From contig NZ_FUYS01000003.1 of assembly GCF_900168055.1 (NCBI RefSeq), positions 124,001-188,000 on the forward strand: 64,000 bases of DNA, in the 5' to 3' direction. The notes beneath the pieces were generated by a model, which did not search any database, was not told where the DNA came from, and saw nothing but the letters and a program-made list of their open reading frames with translations. This DNA is from Parapedobacter luteus (GTDB taxonomy: Bacteria > Bacteroidota > Bacteroidia > Sphingobacteriales > Sphingobacteriaceae). Below, one piece after another: positions 58,447 through 64,000 of the stretch; the first letter of the stretch is position 1, and the number at the start of each line of letters is the position of its first letter. The translations under genes were made by a program, and so were the position numbers.

Positions 58447-59553
58447 ATGAGGCAGTTTATCGCGTTTGTCAAAAAAGAATTTTTTCATGTGCTACGCGAC
58501 CGGAGAACGTTGCTTATACTCTTCGGTATGCCACTCGCACAGATCCTCATCTTTGGCTTTGCACTCACCAATGAGATCAAAAATGCCCAGGTGGTCGTTA
58601 TTGACCACGCCAGGGATGATGCCTCCAGGCACATCATCAACCGCCTTGCGGCAAGCAGCTACTTTGAGGTCCGGGAAAACGTGATGGACAAAAATCGGAT
58701 GGAAGCCGCATTCAAGGAAGGCCATATCAAACTGGCCGTTGTATTCCCTGCCCGGTTCCAGAGCGACCTCAACCACCAAAACCACGCGCAAATACAAGTC
58801 ATTGCGGATGCATCCGACCCCAACGGGGCAACGACGCTGACCGGCTATGTCTCCTCCATCATCCAGGACTACCAAACGGAACTGAATGAAGGCAACGGGC
58901 TGCCTTACCGGATCACGCCCGAAGTCCGGATGCTGTACAACCCGCAGCTGAAAGGAGCACCCAATTTTGTACCGGGTGTGATGGCGCTGGTGCTGATGCT
59001 CGTATCGGTGATGATGACTGCCATTTCCATCGTACGTGAAAAGGAAACGGGCACCATGGAAGTCTTGCTGGTCTCGCCATTCAAGCCGATGTGGGTCATC
59101 CTCGCCAAAGCGGTCCCCTACTTGTTGCTGTCGTTGGTCAATGTGCTGTCCATCTTGTCGATGAGTGTATGGGTATTGGATCTCCCCGTGGCGGGCAACT
59201 GGCTGTTGCTTTTTGCCGAAAGTACGTTATTCATCATCACTTGTCTTACATTGGGCATCTTCATCTCCATCAGGGCCAAATCACAGCAGGTAGCCATGCT
59301 TATTTCGCTGATGGGTATGCTGCTGCCCACCATGATGTTCAGCGGTTTCATGTTTCCGATTGAAAACATGCCCGTGCCCTTGCAAATCTTCGCCAACATC
59401 GTCCCCGCCAAATGGTTTTACATCATCGTGAAATCCATCATGATCAAAGGGGTAGGCTTGGAAGGGATCTGGAGGGAGACATTGATACTGTGCGGTATCA
59501 CGTTATTTTTCTTCGTCATCAGCTTAAAGAGTTTTAAGATACGGTTGGAATGA
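58447..59553 (+). CDS. ABC-2 type permease (YbhS-like)
   Basis: A 368-residue permease: one N-terminal helix (RTLLILFGMPLAQILIFGFALTNEI), a periplasmic domain of about 130 residues (VVVIDHARDDASRHIINRLAASSYFEV...), then five C-terminal helices with the ABC-2 motif IVREKETGTMEVLLVSPFKPMWVILAKA. Start ATG 58447 lies 1 nt after the ATPase stop. Overlaps the second permease by 4 nt. Confidence 0.92.
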   Translation: MRQFIAFVKKEFFHVLRDRRTLLILFGMPLAQILIFGFALTNEIKNAQVVVIDHARDDASRHIINRLAASSYFEVRENVMDKNRMEAAFKEGHIKLAVVFPARFQSDLNHQNHAQIQVIADASDPNGATTLTGYVSSIIQDYQTELNEGNGLPYRITPEVRMLYNPQLKGAPNFVPGVMALVLMLVSVMMTAISIVREKETGTMEVLLVSPFKPMWVILAKAVPYLLLSLVNVLSILSMSVWVLDLPVAGNWLLLFAESTLFIITCLTLGIFISIRAKSQQVAMLISLMGMLLPTMMFSGFMFPIENMPVPLQIFANIVPAKWFYIIVKSIMIKGVGLEGIWRETLILCGITLFFFVISLKSFKIRLE

Positions 59554-60668
59554 GAACGGTTAAATTTTTATTGCAAAAGGAGTTTCGCCAGATTTTCAGG
59601 AATCGGGCCATTCTCGCGCTTATCATCGTGATGCCTGTGATGCAGCTTATCATCCTGCCGCTTGCGGCCGATTACGAGGTCAAAAACATCAACCTTTCGG
59701 TGGTGGACCACGACCATTCGCCTTATGCGCAGCAACTGGTTGCGAAAATTACCGCCTCGGGCTATTTCAGGTTGCAGGGATACCATGCTTCCTTCAAGGA
59801 GGCCTACCGGCTTATTGAGCAGGATAAAGCCGACCTCGTGCTGGAAATACCGCGCGGTTTCGAGCGCGATCTGATCCGCAACGGACACCAGCAATTGTTC
59901 ATCGCCGTCAACGCCATCAACGGCACAAAGGCCGGTTTGGGAAGTGCTTACCTATCCAGCATCCTGCGCGATTACAACGACGGTATCCGTATGGAATGGA
60001 TAGCGCCTACGCGCTTCCGGCCGGCGGCTACCATCGAGGTCATTCCGGCCAACCGCTTTAATCCCTTGCTGAACTACCAGTTTTTCATGGTGCCGGGCAT
60101 CCTGGCCATTTTGCTGACCATGGTGGGCGGATTCCTTTCTGCGCTAAATATTGTCAAGGAAAAAGAAATCGGCACCATCGAACAAATCAATGTGACGCCC
60201 ATTAAAAAACACCATTTCATTCTCGGCAAACTCATTCCCTTCTGGGTATTGGGCAATGTGGTTTTTACCGTGGGCTTATTGGTTTCATGGGTGATTTACG
60301 GCATTTTCCCCCAAGGCAGCATACCGGCAATGTACGGCTTCATAAGCATTTACCTGCTGGCTGTACTGGGCTTCGGTTTGCTGATATCCACCTATACCGA
60401 TACGCAGCAGCAAGCCATGTTTATCATGTTTTTCTTCATGATGATATTCATCCTGATGGGCGGACTGTTTACCTCCATCGATAGCATGCCCCCGTGGGCT
60501 AAGGCAGTATCCCGCCTGAATCCGGTCAGCTACCTTGTTGAAGTCATGCGTATGATCGTACTTAAAGGGAGCGGCTGGGCCGACGTATTCCCGCACCTGG
60601 GTGCTATGCTGGGGTTTGCCGTCGTTCTCAACGGATGGGCAATCCTCAATTACCGCAAAAAAAGTTAA
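59550..60668 (+). CDS. ABC-2 type permease (YbhR-like)
   Basis: A 372-residue paralogue of the preceding permease with the same topology: REFRQIFRNRAILALIIVMPVMQLIILPLA helix, periplasmic domain (VVDHDHSPYAQQLVAKITASGYF), and C-terminal helices with KEKEIGTIEQINVTPIKKHHFILGKLIPFWVLG. It starts within the stop region of its partner (4-nt overlap) and closes the operon. The two permeases should form the inner-membrane channel. Substrates of ybhGFSR in E. coli include cations, cefoperazone and chloramphenicol-related stress; here unknown. Confidence 0.92.
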   Translation: MRTVKFLLQKEFRQIFRNRAILALIIVMPVMQLIILPLAADYEVKNINLSVVDHDHSPYAQQLVAKITASGYFRLQGYHASFKEAYRLIEQDKADLVLEIPRGFERDLIRNGHQQLFIAVNAINGTKAGLGSAYLSSILRDYNDGIRMEWIAPTRFRPAATIEVIPANRFNPLLNYQFFMVPGILAILLTMVGGFLSALNIVKEKEIGTIEQINVTPIKKHHFILGKLIPFWVLGNVVFTVGLLVSWVIYGIFPQGSIPAMYGFISIYLLAVLGFGLLISTYTDTQQQAMFIMFFFMMIFILMGGLFTSIDSMPPWAKAVSRLNPVSYLVEVMRMIVLKGSGWADVFPHLGAMLGFAVVLNGWAILNYRKKS

Positions 60669-60767
60669 AAAACAGCACTTTATAAAAATATCAAATTCAA
60701 ATTGTAATTTATTAGTCATTATTATCGTCTACCTAAAAAAGTTGAATTAAACGATGAAAATATTTTA

Positions 60768-60775
60768 TACTTTTG
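60768..60775 (+). promoter_or_regulatory. -7 element (TACTTTTG) of the HAD-like gene
   Basis: TACTTTTG fits TAnnTTTG, 55 nt before the ATG at 60831, in a strongly A+T-rich stretch (60669-60800). GTTG at 60741-60744 is a weak upstream partner at 23-nt spacing. Confidence 0.45.
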
Positions 60776-60830
60776 ACTAATAAAAACAAAAAGTCAAACA
60801 GTCGATTGTTGGATCAAATAACTTCACAAC

Positions 60831-61568
60831 ATGCAAACCAGAGGGATTCTATTAAATTATGAGGGCACCATTGATACAAATGGGCAGCATTGGGGAGCCA
60901 TCCTGTGGCATAAATTTCAAAAGCACATCATCGGCTTGGACAAGTCCGTGTTCAACAGGGCGTATACCTACTCCGAACAGGTATTAGCTTCCGAGGATGT
61001 CATCAAACCGAGCCATATCTTCCTGGATGTACTGGTACATAAAATCACCCAGCAATTCGACTACTTAACCGCGCAGGGCTATCAATTGGATTACAACAAT
61101 GTACAGACTATCGCCAAAGAATGCAATAACTTAGCGCTGCGCACGCTAAGGGGCACAAAACGTATCCTGGAGCGTTTATCGAGCACATTCCCCATCGTCC
61201 TTGTTTCCAATTTCTACGGCAACCTAAATGCCGTGCTCACCGAATTCGGCATTAAACAATATTTTGCAGATGTTGTGGAATCCAGTACATCGGCGATGCA
61301 TTTCAATACTGAGATATACGAAAAAGGGGTCAGCCGGCTCGGGTATTCACCTGAAGAGTGTGTAGCTGTGGGCGACTCTTACAACCGGGATATCTTGCCT
61401 TCAAAGGCTGTTGGCTGCAAGACCATTTGGCTCAATGTCATGGGCTGGGAAGAGTGGGGGATCGATGAGCTGGAGATATCGGATGCCGAAATCGGCGATT
61501 TCGGCCAACTGCCTGCCTTGCTGGAAAGGTGGCAGCCCCAACAGCCCGCGATCCGTGGCCTGGCTTAG
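60831..61568 (+). CDS. HAD-superfamily protein lacking the catalytic nucleophile
   Basis: A 245-residue HAD-like fold. Motif I reads LLNYEGTIDTNG where active enzymes have D-x-D-G-T: the nucleophile Asp is Asn and the acid Asp is Glu. Motif II is present (VLVSNFYGN). The expected Lys of motif III is not evident in AMHFNTEIYEKG. Motif IV VGDSYNRDI is intact. The -TIDTNG-HWG- stretch places it in a Bacteroidota HAD subgroup that normally keeps D-x-G-G-T. It is thus probably a non-catalytic binding or regulatory protein, or uses another mechanism. It stands alone. Confidence 0.85.
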   Translation: MQTRGILLNYEGTIDTNGQHWGAILWHKFQKHIIGLDKSVFNRAYTYSEQVLASEDVIKPSHIFLDVLVHKITQQFDYLTAQGYQLDYNNVQTIAKECNNLALRTLRGTKRILERLSSTFPIVLVSNFYGNLNAVLTEFGIKQYFADVVESSTSAMHFNTEIYEKGVSRLGYSPEECVAVGDSYNRDILPSKAVGCKTIWLNVMGWEEWGIDELEISDAEIGDFGQLPALLERWQPQQPAIRGLA

Positions 61569-61663
61569 CGGAAAAACGTACCCCATAACGCTCGTTGCAC
61601 GCCTTCAAAATTTGGCATCCGTCTAAAAAATATGCATATTGCCGCCGTTGAAAATCTCCGGCT

Positions 61664-62500
61664 ATGCGTGTCAAGAAATATTCAGGCGAATTGGTTGCGT
61701 TTGACGTCAATCGTTTAAAAGGCTCGCTGTCCAAATCTGGGGCAGCGCCAGATGTCGTAAACGGGGTCTGGGATAGGATGAAAACGATGGTTTACGACGG
61801 GATGAGCACCGGTGAGCTTTACAAACTTGCTTTCCGCTTATTAAAAAGAGAGGCCGATTCTTTCGCTGCCCGCTATAGCCTTAAACGGGCACTCAAAGAC
61901 CTGGGACCGGCGGGTTATTATTTTGAACAATGGGTAGCGCGCCTTTTCGAACACGCTCATTACCAAACCTTAACCAGCCAATTGCTGGTCGGCAACGCCG
62001 TAACCCACGAGGTGGATGTGGTGGCGCAAAAAGATGATGAGTTGCTATTGGTGGAATGTAAATTCCGTAATACGGAGGACGCGAAAATTACGGTTACGAC
62101 CCCGATGTATTTCTTATCGCGGGTAAAGGATTTCGACAGCCGCGAATTTTCTTTCTTTGGCAGGCAACTCCGGTTTACAGCAGGCTGGCTGGTCACCAAC
62201 GCGTATATGACAAGCGATTCCATCCGTTTTGCGCAATACTATGGGCTGAATCTCCTCGCTTGGGATTATCCGGAGGATAAAAGCATCAAACGCCGGGTGG
62301 ATAACGCCGGCTTATACCCAGTCACGTGCCTGACGACCATCAACAAAACCGAAAAAGACCAGCTGCTGTCACGTAGTTGCATCTTGGTAAAAGATTTGCT
62401 TGCGGATAAAACACACCTGGAAACATTGGACTGCGGGCCGCGGAAAAAGAGAAGAATCATACAAGAAGCTACTGAATTGGTAAACCATTATAACACATGA
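61664..62500 (+). CDS. ATP-cone domain fused to an Mrr-like PD-(D/E)XK endonuclease domain
   Basis: A 278-residue protein. Residues 1-90 form an ATP-cone (MRVKKYSGELVAFDVNRLKGSLSKSGA...AARYSLKRALKDLGPAGYYFE), the nucleotide-binding module found in ribonucleotide reductases and NrdR. Residues ~90-200 carry a restriction-endonuclease fold with the full catalytic set: Glu in YYFEQWVARLF, Asp in THEVDVVAQ and ECK in ELLLVECKFR. The C-terminal ~75 residues are helical and basic. Nucleotide binding may control DNA cleavage. It is 5 nt from the LOG-family gene, probably one transcript. Homologues exist in Bacteroidota without a defined role. Confidence 0.87.
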   Translation: MRVKKYSGELVAFDVNRLKGSLSKSGAAPDVVNGVWDRMKTMVYDGMSTGELYKLAFRLLKREADSFAARYSLKRALKDLGPAGYYFEQWVARLFEHAHYQTLTSQLLVGNAVTHEVDVVAQKDDELLLVECKFRNTEDAKITVTTPMYFLSRVKDFDSREFSFFGRQLRFTAGWLVTNAYMTSDSIRFAQYYGLNLLAWDYPEDKSIKRRVDNAGLYPVTCLTTINKTEKDQLLSRSCILVKDLLADKTHLETLDCGPRKKRRIIQEATELVNHYNT

Positions 62501-62504
62501 CACG

Positions 62505-63248
62505 ATGAGCAATGCGTTTTTTAGGGAAGAAAAGAAATTTATGGAGGGCGCACGCGCCCGCTGGAAGGAATTTAAATATGTTGGCGGGGTGGTCATGCAG
62601 TTTCTCAAGGGCTTCAGAGGGCTGCATTTCATCGGTCCATGCGTCACCGTATTCGGCTCCGCCCGTTTTAAAGAAGACCACCCCTATTATGAACTGGCCC
62701 GTAAGGTGTCGGCCGAAATCGGCAAACTGGGTTTTGCCATCATGACCGGCGGTGGCCCCGGCATCATGGAGGCGGCAAACCGCGGCGCCAAAGATGTGGG
62801 GGCACTTTCTGTAGGGTGCAATATCCTGCTCCCACATGAGCAAAAACACAATCCCTACCTCGACCGGTTTGTGACCATGGAATATTTCTTTGTCCGCAAA
62901 GAACTTTTACGTAAATACTCCTTCGCCTTCGTGGTCCTGCCCGGCGGCTTCGGCACGCTGGACGAATTTTTTGAAACGCTAACGCTCATCCAGACCGGCA
63001 AAATCCAGCGGTTTCCGATTGTGGTGATGGGCGTTGGGTTCCATAAGGAAATCATCGCCCATGTACAGCGCATGATGGAGGAAGAGACCATCAGCCCCGA
63101 AGACATGGACCTCCTGCTCTTTACCGATTCGGTAGACGAGGTGGTAGCCCATATCCGGAAACATGCGGAAGGCTCGCCCAGTATCAAGCTGGAGCCGCCG
63201 AGAAAAGCAGCCTGGCTATTGGGTGAGCGGAAACTTAAACGCGCATGA
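62505..63248 (+). CDS. LOG/YgdH-family nucleotide 5'-monophosphate hydrolase-like protein
   Basis: A 247-residue Rossmann-fold protein of the TIGR00730/LOG family. The signatures GGGPGIMEAANRGAKDVG and PGGFGTLDEFFETLTLIQTGK (PGGxGT-x-x-E) are intact. Members split nucleoside monophosphates into base and ribose 5-phosphate (PpnN) or release cytokinin bases. The N-terminal ~40 residues (KFMEGARARWKEFKYVGGVVMQFLKGFRGLHF) are the usual helical extension. Directly downstream of the ATP-cone nuclease, which gives a nucleotide-related pair. Confidence 0.92.
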   Translation: MSNAFFREEKKFMEGARARWKEFKYVGGVVMQFLKGFRGLHFIGPCVTVFGSARFKEDHPYYELARKVSAEIGKLGFAIMTGGGPGIMEAANRGAKDVGALSVGCNILLPHEQKHNPYLDRFVTMEYFFVRKELLRKYSFAFVVLPGGFGTLDEFFETLTLIQTGKIQRFPIVVMGVGFHKEIIAHVQRMMEEETISPEDMDLLLFTDSVDEVVAHIRKHAEGSPSIKLEPPRKAAWLLGERKLKRA

Positions 63249-63296
63249 CTTTAGTGGCGCGATCACACCACTATACAGCGGATAAGGGTAATCGAT

Positions 63297-64000
63297 TTAT
63301 TCCAACCCCAGATTAAAGGCTTTCCGTAAGGTATCAAGTGCCGGATTCTTGGCCGCCATGGCCTGGTATTTTTCCTGCGCGGTATAGGGCTTGCGCGTGG
63401 AGTCATTGACAACGTGCTTGGGTATCAAATCAACGGCGAAATTTCGCAACTTGAAACGGAGCTCGTTGAGGATATCGATTTTTGAAGCATTCAATAAATC
63501 CAGCTGGATGGGATTTTCCACAACTACGCCTACCTGAAAATCGGGCAACAACTGCGGGGGATTGGCCGTCATCAGTGTAAACAGGTTAATTTTGTTTTCG
63601 GCTTTCAGCTTATCAGCGAAGGCATGCCAGTGTTTCAGCAACTCGTCATGGCTGAACGGCTCACGCTCATCACCTGTCAGCAGCTCGGGCTCATCTGTTT
63701 GCGCGGCCGCTTGTTTGTCGTCAAAGATGGTATTCAGATCGGGAATCACATTACTGAGCTTCACCGCTCCCCAGGACCGCTTTTTTTGGGAGTCTGGCGA
63801 CGAGCGGTCGGTGACCGGCGGCTGCGGATCGGCGACCGGTGCACTGTGGACGGTGCTTGCGACGGCTGAAGCCGGTGCGGGAACGGCCTGCACTGGAGCG
63901 GTCGCAGCCTGCACCATGCCATTGACGGGCGTACCATTGGTGGGTGCGCCATTGGTGGGTGTTACAGACTCACTGGGCTTTTTTTTTTCAACCGCTACCG
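63297..64000 (-). CDS. dnaX: DNA polymerase III gamma/tau subunit, C-terminal part
   Basis: The last ~230 codons of dnaX; the gene continues beyond the window end. The visible part is the low-complexity Pro/Ala/Thr-rich linker (TPTNGAPTNGTPVNG, APVQAVPAPASAV) and the Bacteroidota tau C-terminal domain (EPFSHDELLKHWHAFADKLKAENKINLFTLM, NPIQLDLLNASKIDILNELRFKLRNFAVDL, ending NLGLE). Tau organises the replisome through this domain. A run of ten A at the domain junction could make a shorter gamma form. Confidence 0.88.
   Translation of the reverse strand, partial: VAVEKKKPSESVTPTNGAPTNGTPVNGMVQAATAPVQAVPAPASAVASTVHSAPVADPQPPVTDRSSPDSQKKRSWGAVKLSNVIPDLNTIFDDKQAAAQTDEPELLTGDEREPFSHDELLKHWHAFADKLKAENKINLFTLMTANPPQLLPDFQVGVVVENPIQLDLLNASKIDILNELRFKLRNFAVDLIPKHVVNDSTRKPYTAQEKYQAMAAKNPALDTLRKAFNLGLE
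63978..63988 (-). promoter_or_regulatory. A10 slippery run in dnaX (candidate frameshift/slippage site)
   Basis: On the minus strand GAA AAA AAA AAG contains ten A and the heptamer A-AAA-AAG used in E. coli dnaX. A -1 shift (or one extra A) gives GCC CAG TGA, a stop after two codons; a +1 shift gives CCA GTG AGT CTG TAA. Either way translation ends at once, yielding a gamma-like protein. Confidence 0.55.

Overview
The window is chromosomal DNA from a Bacteroidota bacterium, most likely a member of the Sphingobacteriaceae with a mid-50s GC backbone; I cannot fix the genus. The support is: several promoters that fit the Bacteroidota pattern (TTTG, about 19 nt, TAnnTTTG), weak Shine-Dalgarno sequences, GH115 and XylA/XylB xylan genes, Bacteroidota-type hypothetical proteins, and a spondin-domain lipoprotein.

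Layout. 1-5.6 kb: the 3' end of a GH115 xylan glucuronidase, a LacI repressor, and divergent xylB-xylA with a promoter and candidate operator. 5.7-12.8 kb: housekeeping genes (ruvB, a dolichol-phosphate-mannose-synthase-like glycosyltransferase, a POT peptide transporter, a thiolase) and two hypothetical envelope proteins. 13-17 kb: a tro-like Mn/Zn ABC importer whose first permease carries a C-terminal DtxR/MntR-type repressor; a 14-bp palindrome overlaps the operon promoter. 17.6-18.9 kb: tRNA-Leu(CAA) followed by a 1.1-kb scar bounded by a copy of the tRNA 3' end and holding a frameshifted zeta toxin. 19-28 kb: mixed chromosomal genes (CDP-alcohol transferase, fructosamine-kinase-like protein, ECF sigma factor with a membrane partner, ychF, M14 peptidase) interrupted at 21.4-23.2 kb by a hairpin-rich, gene-poor stretch with broken genes.

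28.3-39.7 kb: an 11.4-kb island bounded by copies of the 3' end of tRNA-Arg(CCG). It holds a ten-gene collinear operon that looks like an extracytoplasmic thiol/methionine repair and peroxide-defence unit: spondin lipoprotein, two AhpD-like proteins, peroxiredoxin, thioredoxin, SDR, AraC regulator, MsrA, MsrB and DsbD. Behind it lie an IS110 fragment and decayed toxin-antitoxin modules, then a 134-bp tandem repeat that ends in the intact tRNA. I see no integrase. By eye the island is richer in A+T than its surroundings.

39.8-51.5 kb: an MFS transporter and a minus-strand exopolysaccharide operon (flippase, polymerase, five glycosyltransferases, beta-helix lipoprotein, priming sugar transferase). 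51.5-53.7 kb: small membrane proteins, a TauE-type exporter, an HMA-AraC fusion regulator and a fluoride channel. 53.8-60.7 kb: a TetR-controlled efflux operon (TolC, HlyD, two ABC ATPases, two permeases) laid out like E. coli cecR-ybhGFSR, with the same 20-nt operator before tetR and before tolC. 60.8-64 kb: a HAD-like protein without its nucleophile, an ATP-cone/PD-(D/E)XK protein, a LOG-family protein and the 3' part of dnaX with an A10 slippery run.

The strongest candidates for something little described are the tRNA-Arg redox-repair island, the pair of tRNA scars that share the same architecture (tRNA end, period-12 repeats, antitoxins with broken toxins), the transporter-repressor fusion with its operator, and the dnaX slippage site. 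All family calls come from recalled motifs, not from database searches.
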